Source of the DNA: Micromonospora tulbaghiae
Lineage (GTDB): Bacteria > Actinomycetota > Actinomycetes > Mycobacteriales > Micromonosporaceae
Assembly: GCF_900091605.1 (NCBI RefSeq)
Contig: NZ_FMCQ01000011.1
Coordinates: 62,001-126,000 of the forward strand
Direction of reading: 5' to 3'
DNA length: 64,000 bases
Shown here: in pieces, positions 57,475 through 64,000 of the stretch
Position numbering within the stretch: position 1 is the stretch's first letter
Layout of the letters: every line of letters begins with the position of its first letter
Notes under the pieces: model-generated
The model's input: only the letters and a program-made list of their open reading frames with translations
The model's database searches: none
What the model was told of the DNA's origin: nothing
Program-made: the position numbers and the translations under genes

Positions 57475-57867
57475 TCAGACATCGTACGGCGGGCGCGGAA
57501 TGGGGTCCACCATGGCGTCGAAGCCCTTCGGGAGCTGCGCGACGAGGTCGTGGAACTCCCCCACCGTCACCGTGTCGCGCAACGTGGCTAGCACCGCCAC
57601 GGCGCCCACCTCGGCGACCGCCGGGTCCACCGCCGCGCGTTCGGCCACGCGGTACAGGAAGTCCACCGCGCCACCGGTGGTGGCCGTGCCGCCGGGCTCC
57701 AGATAGCCGCCCACGTCGTCCGGCAACTGCGCGGCCAGATCCGTCGCCTCGTCCGCGGTGATCCGGTCGGCGAGGGTCTGCAACACCGCACGGGAGACGG
57801 TCGCGGCCTCATCAGTGGGCAACTCGGCCCGCCGCGCCACCGCCTCGACGAACAGGGGGAACCGCAT
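57475..57867 (-). CDS. DUF2267 protein, copy 2
   Basis: Protein of 130 residues of the DUF2267 family: MRFPLFVEAVARRAELPTDE at the start, the repeated TLADRITADEATDLAAQLP and TVGEFHDLVAQLP helices, and a terminal LPKGFDAMVDPI. It resembles the DUF2267 protein at 11822-12229. ATG at 57867 has AGGGGAGGGG upstream; the frame extends further but without similarity. Function unknown. It points toward the biosynthetic operon and is 146 bases from the divergent molybdopterin oxidoreductase gene. Confidence 0.8.
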   Translation of the reverse strand: MRFPLFVEAVARRAELPTDEAATVSRAVLQTLADRITADEATDLAAQLPDDVGGYLEPGGTATTGGAVDFLYRVAERAAVDPAVAEVGAVAVLATLRDTVTVGEFHDLVAQLPKGFDAMVDPIPRPPYDV

Positions 57868-58012
57868 CCCACCCCTCCCCTCGCCGCCGGCGGGCACCAC
57901 GCCACGCGGTCGGCCCCGGCGGGTACCCGCACCCACGCCGGTCAAACGCCCCACCCACCGGGAGGCGGAAAAGCCGGAGGGCAGTGGCCGGTCGCGTCGG
58001 TAGCATCCGCGC

Positions 58013-60127
58013 ATGGGACCCGTCACCACCCACCCCGGCGCCTGCCCCCTGGACTGCCCGGACACCTGCGTCTGGCAGCTCACCGTCGACGACGGCCGGG
58101 CGGTCGCGCTGCGCGGCGACCGCGACCACCCGTTCACCAGGGGCGCGCTCTGCGGCAAGGTGAACCGCTACCTGGACGCGGTCAACGGACCGGACCGGCT
58201 CACCACGCCCTGGGTCCGCACCGGCCCGAAGGGCGCCGGCCGGGTCGCGTACCGGCCGGCGAGCTGGGACGAGGCCCTCGACCGGGTGGCCGCCGGGCTG
58301 CGGACGAGCATCGAACGGGACGGCCCGGAGTCGGTGCTGCCCTACTACTTCGCCGGCACCATGGGCCTGGTCCAGGGCTGGAGCATGGGGCCCCGGCTCT
58401 TCGCCCACCTGGGCGCGTCCCGGCTGGACACCACCATCTGCACGGCGGCGGCGCGGGCGGCGCTGCGCTCGCTCTACGGCGCCTCGGTCGGCTTCGAGCC
58501 GGAGTCGATCGTCGAGGCGAAACTGGTCGTCCTCTGGGGCGCCAACCCGCTCGTCACCAACCTGCACCTGTGGCCGTTCGTGCAGCAGGCCCGCGAGCGC
58601 GGGGCGTACGTGGTGACGATCGACCCGCTGCGTACCGACACGGCGGCCCGCAGCGACGAGCACGTCGCGCCGCTGCCCGGCACCGACGCGGCGCTCGCGC
58701 TCGGGCTGATGCGGCACGTCCGCGACGCCGGGGCGGCCGACGAGGCGTGGCTGGCCGCGCACACCACCGGCTGGCCGGATCTGGCCGCCCGGCTCGACGA
58801 CTGGCCGGTGCAGCGGGCCGCCGCCGAGTGCGGCCTGCCGGTCGAGACGGTACGCCGCCTCGGCGACCGGATCGCCACCACCCGCCCGACGGCGGTACGG
58901 GTCGGGCTGGGTCTGCAACGGCACCGCGGCGCCGGGCAGGCGATCCGGGCCATCTGCGCGCTGCCGCTGGTCACCGGCGACTTCCGGTACCCCGGCGGCG
59001 GGGCGCTGGTGACCACCAGCGGTCACCACCCGGTGGACAACGGCCCGGTGATCCGGCCGGCCGGCATGCCCGCCCCGGCGGCCCGGTCGCTGAACATGAG
59101 CCGGCTGGCCGCCGTGCTCACCGGGGAGGCCGACCCGCCGGTCACCTCGCTCGTGGTGTTCGACGCCAACCCGGCGGCGACCGCCCCGGACCAGGCCCGG
59201 CTGCTGACCGGGCTCGGCCGCGCCGACCTGTTCACGGTCGTGCTGGAGCAGCGCTGGACCGACACCTGCGACTACGCCGACGTGGTGCTCCCGGCGACGA
59301 TGCAGCCCGAGCACCTGGACCTCCAGACGTCCTACGGGCACCACTACACGACGCTGAACCTGCCGGTGACCCGCGCGCCCGGCGAGGCGCTGCCGAACAC
59401 CGAGATCTTCCGGCGGATCGCCGCCGCGCTCGGGATCGACCACCCCGCGTTCCGGGACAGCGACGAGGACCTGGCCCGGCAGTTGCTGGCCGGCGCCCCG
59501 ATCACGTACGAGGAGCTGCGCGAGCGCACGTACGCCCGGCTCACCGGCGTGCCGGTGGGTTCCGCGCCGTACGCCGAGGGCGGTTTCCCGACGGCCGACG
59601 GGCGGGCCCGGCTGCACGACCCGGCGCTGGCCGCGCTCGGGGTGGACCCGCTGCCCGGATACACACCACCGGCCGAGGCGGCCGACGCGGAACTTGCCCG
59701 CCGGTTCCCGCTGACGCTGCTCACCCCGGCCAACCGCTACCTGATGAACTCCACGTTCGCCTCGCTGCCGTGGCACATCCGCCGCGCCGGGCCGCCCCGG
59801 GTGCACCTGCACCCGGCCGACGCGGCGGCACGCGGTCTCGCCGACGGCGACGCGGTACGCGTGCACAACGACAGGGGCGCGTTCCTCGCCGCGGTGGCCG
59901 TCGACGAGGCGGCCCGTCCGGGCCTGGCGTTCACGTACAAGGCGTACTGGGCGCGGCGCAGCCCGGGGCGGTCCACCGTCAACGCGGTCACCGGCGTCCG
60001 GGACACCGACCTGGGCGAGGCGCCCACGTTCCACGACTGCCGGGTGGAGGTCGAGCCGGTGCCGGCCGCGCTGCTGACCGCCGAGCCGCCCGCCGACAAG
60101 GTCGCCGAGCCCGTCGCGGCCGGGTGA
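58013..60127 (+). CDS. Molybdopterin oxidoreductase with [4Fe-4S] motif
   Basis: A 704-residue enzyme of the DMSO reductase/formate dehydrogenase superfamily. The N-terminal iron-sulfur motif is CPLDCPDTC followed by CGKVNRY (four Cys, residues 11-46). Mo-bisMGD domains follow (LWGANPLVTNLH, VTIDPLRTDTAARSD, VVLPATMQPEH), and the molydopterin-dinucleotide C-domain includes TPANRYLMNSTFASLPW and VRVHNDRGAF. No Tat signal, so it is cytoplasmic. No partner subunit is encoded next to it. Substrate unknown; it resembles stand-alone actinobacterial members of this family. Divergent from the DUF2267 gene. Confidence 0.9.
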   Translation: MGPVTTHPGACPLDCPDTCVWQLTVDDGRAVALRGDRDHPFTRGALCGKVNRYLDAVNGPDRLTTPWVRTGPKGAGRVAYRPASWDEALDRVAAGLRTSIERDGPESVLPYYFAGTMGLVQGWSMGPRLFAHLGASRLDTTICTAAARAALRSLYGASVGFEPESIVEAKLVVLWGANPLVTNLHLWPFVQQARERGAYVVTIDPLRTDTAARSDEHVAPLPGTDAALALGLMRHVRDAGAADEAWLAAHTTGWPDLAARLDDWPVQRAAAECGLPVETVRRLGDRIATTRPTAVRVGLGLQRHRGAGQAIRAICALPLVTGDFRYPGGGALVTTSGHHPVDNGPVIRPAGMPAPAARSLNMSRLAAVLTGEADPPVTSLVVFDANPAATAPDQARLLTGLGRADLFTVVLEQRWTDTCDYADVVLPATMQPEHLDLQTSYGHHYTTLNLPVTRAPGEALPNTEIFRRIAAALGIDHPAFRDSDEDLARQLLAGAPITYEELRERTYARLTGVPVGSAPYAEGGFPTADGRARLHDPALAALGVDPLPGYTPPAEAADAELARRFPLTLLTPANRYLMNSTFASLPWHIRRAGPPRVHLHPADAAARGLADGDAVRVHNDRGAFLAAVAVDEAARPGLAFTYKAYWARRSPGRSTVNAVTGVRDTDLGEAPTFHDCRVEVEPVPAALLTAEPPADKVAEPVAAG

Positions 60128-60222
60128 TTCGGGACCTCCGGCCCCCTCACCTGGTCTTTGCGCCCCTGCTCCGGCCCTGCTCCGCCGCCTAGCGTCGGAG
60201 GCGGACAACAGGGAGGTTCGCC

Positions 60223-60927
60223 ATGCGTACGTGGCAGGTGCAGGACGTGATGACCAGGGACGTGGCGTCGGTACGGGAGGGCACGGCGTACCGGGAGATC
60301 GTCGACGTGCTGACCGGACGACACGTCACGGCGGCGCCGGTGGTGGACGAGACCCGCCGGGTGCTGGGCGTGGTGTCCGAGGCGGACTTGATGTACAAGG
60401 TGGAGTTCCTGGGCCAGCCCCGGGAGCGGCGGATCCTGCCGGACCGGCACCGCCGTGAGGCGCGGGCGAAGGCCGGCGCGACGCTCGCCGCCGATCTGAT
60501 GACCGCTCCCGCGGTCACCGTCACGCCGGACGCGACGATCGTCGAGGCGGCCCGGCTGATGGACGCGCGCGGCGTGAAACGCCTGCCGGTGGTGAACGAC
60601 CTCGGCCGGCTGGTCGGCATCGTCACCCGCGGCGACCTGCTCAAGGTGCACCTGCGTCCGGACGCCGGCATCCGGCGCGACGTGGTCGAGGAGGTGCTGT
60701 GGCGCAGCCTCGGCGTCCGCGACGGCGTGGTGGACGTGACAGTCGACAGGGGCGTGGTGACGCTCACCGGCCAGGTGGAGCGCCGGTCCACCGCGCAGCT
60801 CGCGGTGCGCCTGACCCGGCAGGTCAGCGGCGTGGTCGAGGTGGTCGACGCGCTCGGCTGGGCGACCGACGACGCGCCGATGGCGGCCCTGCGTATCGGC
60901 GGCGGCACCCCGGCCGGAGTTGCCTGA
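60223..60927 (+). CDS. CBS-CBS-BON domain protein
   Basis: Protein of 234 residues. Two CBS motifs form an adenosyl-ligand-binding pair: VQDVMTRDVASVREGTAYREIVDVLT (5-30) with VVDETRRVLGVVSEADL, and AADLMTAPAVTVTPDATIVEAARLM with LPVVNDLGRLVGIVTRGDLL. A C-terminal BON domain (VEEVLWRSLGVRDGVVDVTVDRGVVTLTGQVERRS) may bind phospholipid or another ligand. Such proteins are common stress-associated regulators in actinobacteria. AGGGAGG precedes the ATG by 6 bases. Confidence 0.93.
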   Translation: MRTWQVQDVMTRDVASVREGTAYREIVDVLTGRHVTAAPVVDETRRVLGVVSEADLMYKVEFLGQPRERRILPDRHRREARAKAGATLAADLMTAPAVTVTPDATIVEAARLMDARGVKRLPVVNDLGRLVGIVTRGDLLKVHLRPDAGIRRDVVEEVLWRSLGVRDGVVDVTVDRGVVTLTGQVERRSTAQLAVRLTRQVSGVVEVVDALGWATDDAPMAALRIGGGTPAGVA

Positions 60928-60939
60928 GCCCGGACGGGC

Positions 60940-60972
60940 CCGGTGGGCGCCGGCGTACCCGGCGTCCACCGG
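60940..60972. terminator. Bidirectional hairpin between CBS-BON and glycosidase genes
   Basis: A 14-bp stem (60940-60953 with 60959-60972, one G-U pair) and 5-base loop, 13 bases after the CBS-BON stop and just before the glycosidase stop at 60975. Confidence 0.8.
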
Positions 60973-60974
60973 TG

Positions 60975-62312
60975 TCACTCCTGGGCGAGCGCGTCCAGCA
61001 CCAGCGCGGCGGTCCAGCTGAACGCAGGTGAACCGAGTCCGGTGCCGGTGTCCGGGTGGAAGTACTCGTGGCAGCCGGCCCGGTCGACCAGGTCGAGCAG
61101 CGACTCGCGCAGCCCGGTGGCCAGGTCGGCGCGGCGGTGGGTACGCAGGCCCTGCCAGAGCAGCCAGCCGGTGTTGATCCAGCTCGGGCCGCGCCAGTAG
61201 CGCAGCGGCTCGAAGTCCGGCGCGGTGCGGTCGTACGTGGGCAGCGGCCGGTCCATCCGGGCGGCCAGCCCGAAGCGCGGCGAACACGCCTCGGCCAGCA
61301 GCGCGGACACCTGCGCCGCGGGCAGCTCCGGCAGCGCCAGCGGCATCAGCCCGAGCACGGTCCGGGACGGCACGAGCCGGTCCGCGCGGACGTCGCGGGG
61401 ACGGAACGTGCCGGTGACCGGATCCCAGAGCCGGGTGACGAGCGCCTCGGTGATCCGGGCGCCCCGGTCGCGGTGCGGTCCCGGGTCGGCGCCGATGACG
61501 GTGGCGATGCGGGCCAGCGCGTACTCGGAGACGCCGAGCGCGGCGTTCACCAGTGGGCACTCCACCAGGAACGGGTGCCGCCCGAGCAGTCCCTCGTCCC
61601 GGTAGCGGCCGGCCCGGTAGCTCTCCACCAGCGCGACGTAGCGCGCGTAGTCCAGGTCGGTGGGGCGCTGCGCCGCGTCGGCGTGCGCGGTGTCGTGCCG
61701 GCGGTACGCGCGCATCACCGCCTCGTCGGCCGGCACCGCGGCCAGCGGCGCGTCCCAGGCGGGGCTGTTGTCCAGACCGGACTCCCACGGGTGCACGATC
61801 GACGCCAGCCCGCCGCCCCCGGCGTCGCGTCGCCCGGTCAGGTAGCGCTGCTGCGCGACGAGCCTCGGGTAGAGCCGGCGCAGCGCGGCCACCGACGCCT
61901 CGCCGGGCGCGCGGCGGTGCACCAGCCAGGCGGCCGGGGCGTGCACCGGCGGCTGGACGATCCCGGAGGTGGCCCGGGTCGGTGCTCCGTCGGCGCGCGC
62001 CGAGTCCCAGAACTGCGGCCCGGGGAAGTACGGCCCGGCGCGCGAGGCCGGGTTGAACACGATGTGCGGCACCCGCCCGTCGACCCACTGCGCGGCGAAC
62101 AGCGTGCGCAGCTCCCGCCAGGCCCGGTCGGGGCGTACGTGGGCCAGGCCGATCGCGATGAACGCCGAGTCCCAGCTCCACTGGTGCGGGTAGAGCGTGC
62201 GCGACGGCACCGTGTGGTCGTGTTCCCAGTTGGCGTCCAGGGTGGCCAGCGCGATGCGGCGCAGCCGGGCGTGCCGGTCGGCGTCGGCGCGTACCCCGGT
62301 GGTCAGCGTCAT
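60975..62312 (-). CDS. GH63/MGH1-like glycosidase
   Basis: A 445-residue (alpha/alpha)6-barrel glycosidase resembling mannosylglycerate hydrolase/GH63-like proteins. Landmarks are LYPHQWSWDSAFIAIGLAHVRPDRAW (catalytic-side Asp), VPHIVFNP, GGLASIVHPWESGLDNSPAWD (ExGxDNSP), YWRGPSWINTGWLLWQGL and HEYFHPDTGTGLGSPAFSWTAAL. ATG at 62312 is chosen because it overlaps the sugar isomerase stop by ATGA. No signal peptide, so it acts on an intracellular alpha-glycoside. It is third in a catabolic operon with an isomerase and a dehydrogenase. Confidence 0.87.
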   Translation of the reverse strand: MTLTTGVRADADRHARLRRIALATLDANWEHDHTVPSRTLYPHQWSWDSAFIAIGLAHVRPDRAWRELRTLFAAQWVDGRVPHIVFNPASRAGPYFPGPQFWDSARADGAPTRATSGIVQPPVHAPAAWLVHRRAPGEASVAALRRLYPRLVAQQRYLTGRRDAGGGGLASIVHPWESGLDNSPAWDAPLAAVPADEAVMRAYRRHDTAHADAAQRPTDLDYARYVALVESYRAGRYRDEGLLGRHPFLVECPLVNAALGVSEYALARIATVIGADPGPHRDRGARITEALVTRLWDPVTGTFRPRDVRADRLVPSRTVLGLMPLALPELPAAQVSALLAEACSPRFGLAARMDRPLPTYDRTAPDFEPLRYWRGPSWINTGWLLWQGLRTHRRADLATGLRESLLDLVDRAGCHEYFHPDTGTGLGSPAFSWTAALVLDALAQE

Positions 62313-63127
62313 GCGGCGGCCCGCCGGGGACGGGCCTGGGCCAGCGCGGTGGCGGCCTGGCGCAGCGCGGCGACCGGCTCGCCGCGCAGCCGGCACTCCA
62401 GCGCCAGCCAGCCGGTGTAGCCGATCGCGTCGAGTGTGGCCAGCAGCGCGCCCCAGTCCAGGTGCCCGGCGCCGGGCTGGTGCCGGTTGGAGTCGCTGAC
62501 CTGCACGTGCCCGAGGTACGGCGCGGCGGCGCGCAGCGCGGCGTGCGGGTCGTCCTCCTCGATGTTCATGTGGTAGGTGTCGGCGGCCACCCGGACCGCC
62601 GGTGACCCGACCGCGCGGCACAGCTCGACCGCCTGGTCGAGCCGGTTGACCATGTGGTCCTCGTACCGGTTGAGCGGTTCCAGGAACACGGTGACCCCCT
62701 CGGCCCGGGCGTGCTCGCCCAGCGTGCCCAGGGCGTCGACGAGCACCTGCCGGTCGCCGTCGGGTGACCGGGGCGGCTCGAACGGCGGCAGCCGGCGGGA
62801 GAACATGCCCCACGCCGCCGGGGTCATCGCGCCGACGCCGCCCAGCTCGGCGATCACCGAGAGCTGGGAGCGCAGGTTGTCCACCGCGTCGCGGGAGCGG
62901 TCCGGGTCGAAGTCGCCGATGAAGTGGTCCATCTCGACGCAGACGGTCGGCATCACCACTCCGGCGGCGCGGGCGCGGCGCAGTTCCGGCAGCCGCCGGG
63001 CCAGGGCAAGGTCTCCCCGTCCGCGCAGCTCGACGCCCTGGTAGCCGAGGGAGACGGCGAGGGCGTACTTCCGGGTCAGGTCGGCGCCGGGAAGCAGTTG
63101 TTCCTGGCAGGCAAGCGGAATGTCCAT
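62309..63127 (-). CDS. Sugar phosphate isomerase/epimerase (xylose isomerase-like TIM barrel)
   Basis: A 272-residue TIM-barrel protein of the AP_endonuc_2/xylose-isomerase-like family. Metal and catalytic residues sit in VTVFLEPLNRYEDHMVNRL (Glu), VRVAADTYHMNIEE (Asp, His), LGHVQVSDSNRHQPGAGHLDW (His, Asp) and WLALECRL (Glu), as in hydroxypyruvate isomerase/tagatose epimerase relatives. It shares one base with the upstream dehydrogenase stop (TGATG) and four with the downstream glycosidase, so the three genes are co-translated. Confidence 0.88.
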   Translation of the reverse strand: MDIPLACQEQLLPGADLTRKYALAVSLGYQGVELRGRGDLALARRLPELRRARAAGVVMPTVCVEMDHFIGDFDPDRSRDAVDNLRSQLSVIAELGGVGAMTPAAWGMFSRRLPPFEPPRSPDGDRQVLVDALGTLGEHARAEGVTVFLEPLNRYEDHMVNRLDQAVELCRAVGSPAVRVAADTYHMNIEEDDPHAALRAAAPYLGHVQVSDSNRHQPGAGHLDWGALLATLDAIGYTGWLALECRLRGEPVAALRQAATALAQARPRRAAA

Positions 63128-64000
63128 CAGAACCTCAGCACCACTTGGAGGACGTCACCGTCACCGCGGTCGAGCAACGTCAGGGCGTCGGCCACCGCGC
63201 CCGCGTCGACGACGTGGCTCACCAGCGGCAGCGGGTCCACGCTGCCCTCGGCCACCAGGTCCATGAAGGTGTGTGCGATCCGCGTCCCGGACCACCGGCC
63301 GGCCGTGCCGGGTGCCGGGTCCGGCCCGGAGACCTGGGCGGCCACGAGCTGGATCCGGTTGTGGTGGAACTCCTCGCCGAGTTCCAGCCCGTGGGCGTAC
63401 CCCTGGTAGAAGCCGGCGGCGACGACGCGGCCGGCGTGCGCGGTGGCCCGGATCGCCTCGTGCAGCGCCGGGTACGACCCGGACAGCTCCAGGCAGACGT
63501 CGGCGCCCCGGCCGTCGGTGGCGGCCCGCAGCGCGGCGGCGGGCGACTCGACGGCGACGTCGACCACCCGGCGGGCGCCGAGCCGGGTGGCGTACGCGAG
63601 CCGGCCGGGCATCCGGTCGACGGCCACCACACGGGCGCCGGAGAGCGCGGCCAGGCGCGTGCCGAGCAGCCCGATCACGCCCTGCCCGAACACGCCCACC
63701 CAGTCGCCCAGGTGCAGGTCACCGGCGAGCACGGCGGTCAGCGCGATGGCGCCGGGCCGGGCGAACACGGCGGCGAGCGGGTCGAGGCCGGGTGGCAGCG
63801 GATGCGCCGCCGTCGCGGGGAGCACCGCTTCGGCGCGGTGCCCCCAGATGCCCCAGACGAGCTGGCCGGCTCGATGGTCGGCGACGTCGGGGGCGACCTC
63901 GACGATCTCGCCGACCTCCTCGTAGCCGAAACCCACCACCGGGTACGCGGGCGCGGCCTGGCGGGGCACGAACATGCGGGAGCCGGCGTCCCAGTCCTTG
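63127..64000 (-). CDS. Zinc-type (MDR) dehydrogenase, 5' end outside the window
   Basis: Medium-chain dehydrogenase/reductase-like protein cut by the right edge; the frame is open to base 64000 (the residues before MFVPRQ read KDWDAGSR). Present are GFGYEEVGEIVEVAPDV, the Rossmann motif GVFGQGVIGLLGTRLAA with VVAVDR as acidic end of beta-2, and DVCLELSGSYPALHEAI. The classical N-terminal zinc-cysteine region is outside or missing. It is related to threonine/sorbitol dehydrogenase-like enzymes and probably oxidises a sugar or polyol for the coupled isomerase. Confidence 0.82.
   Translation of the reverse strand, partial: KDWDAGSRMFVPRQAAPAYPVVGFGYEEVGEIVEVAPDVADHRAGQLVWGIWGHRAEAVLPATAAHPLPPGLDPLAAVFARPGAIALTAVLAGDLHLGDWVGVFGQGVIGLLGTRLAALSGARVVAVDRMPGRLAYATRLGARRVVDVAVESPAAALRAATDGRGADVCLELSGSYPALHEAIRATAHAGRVVAAGFYQGYAHGLELGEEFHHNRIQLVAAQVSGPDPAPGTAGRWSGTRIAHTFMDLVAEGSVDPLPLVSHVVDAGAVADALTLLDRGDGDVLQVVLRF

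Noticed and set aside
57394..57591. Small plus-strand frame upstream of the molybdopterin oxidoreductase as a possible precursor peptide for the LanB proteins
   Set aside because: It lies antisense to the DUF2267 gene, has a Gly/Arg/Val-rich composition, no leader/core pattern, no ribosome site and the wrong strand for the operon.

Overview
The window is one continuous piece of a very GC-rich actinobacterial chromosome, and its gene content points to a Micromonospora-type organism. Supporting signs are the strong GC bias at third codon positions, frequent GTG starts, genes coupled by GTGA/ATGA overlaps, a DUF397/DUF5753 helix-turn-helix pair, a PF04672-type methyltransferase and an actinobacterial PASTA-less Ser/Thr kinase. 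The genus is an inference, because no rRNA or marker phylogeny is available here. I saw no tRNA, rRNA, CRISPR array or insertion sequence.

Positions 1-29.5 kb hold ordinary chromosomal genes in short operons. These include an AI-2E family transporter (cut by the window edge), NDH-2, a Tat-secreted M28 peptidase, a small secreted C39-like protein bracketed by repeats and a strong hairpin, a GT2 glycosyltransferase, and a sulfite-oxidase-like / ferredoxin-reductase / DUF6510 operon. They continue with a TerC membrane protein behind a probable yybP-ykoY manganese riboswitch, an alpha-methylacyl-CoA racemase-like protein, a MazG-like/membrane/pirin/HhH operon, gdhA, a secreted alpha/beta hydrolase with a readable promoter and palindromic operator, DedA, a nitrilase-fold protein, a Ser/Thr kinase, a GGDEF protein, a lone MazF/PemK-like protein, NUDIX, a serpin and a DUF885 protein.

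Positions 29.5-57.1 kb are one unbroken, translationally coupled minus-strand operon (nine genes, about 27.6 kb) for a hybrid nonribosomal peptide/polyketide. In transcription order it encodes: A-PCP-KS with the AT core missing; a type II thioesterase fused to a lantibiotic-dehydratase-like (LanB glutamylation-domain) protein; a second stand-alone LanB-like protein; A-PCP-C-PCP; KS-AT-KR-DH-ACP; a TauD/SyrP-type Fe/2-oxoglutarate hydroxylase; an MbtH protein; C-A-PCP with an Asn-type specificity code; and C-A-PCP-TE-MFS with a Ser-type code, a cysteine thioesterase and a fused exporter. Two glutamyl-tRNA-type LanB domains inside a modular assembly line, with no precursor peptide, no elimination domain and no cyclase visible, are the most unusual thing in the window. 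A tRNA-dependent step acting on carrier-bound substrate is a plausible but untested reading.

Positions 57.5-64 kb return to housekeeping: a second DUF2267 protein, a large molybdopterin oxidoreductase, a CBS-BON protein, and a sugar-catabolic operon (MDR dehydrogenase, sugar isomerase, GH63-like glycosidase) that runs off the right edge.
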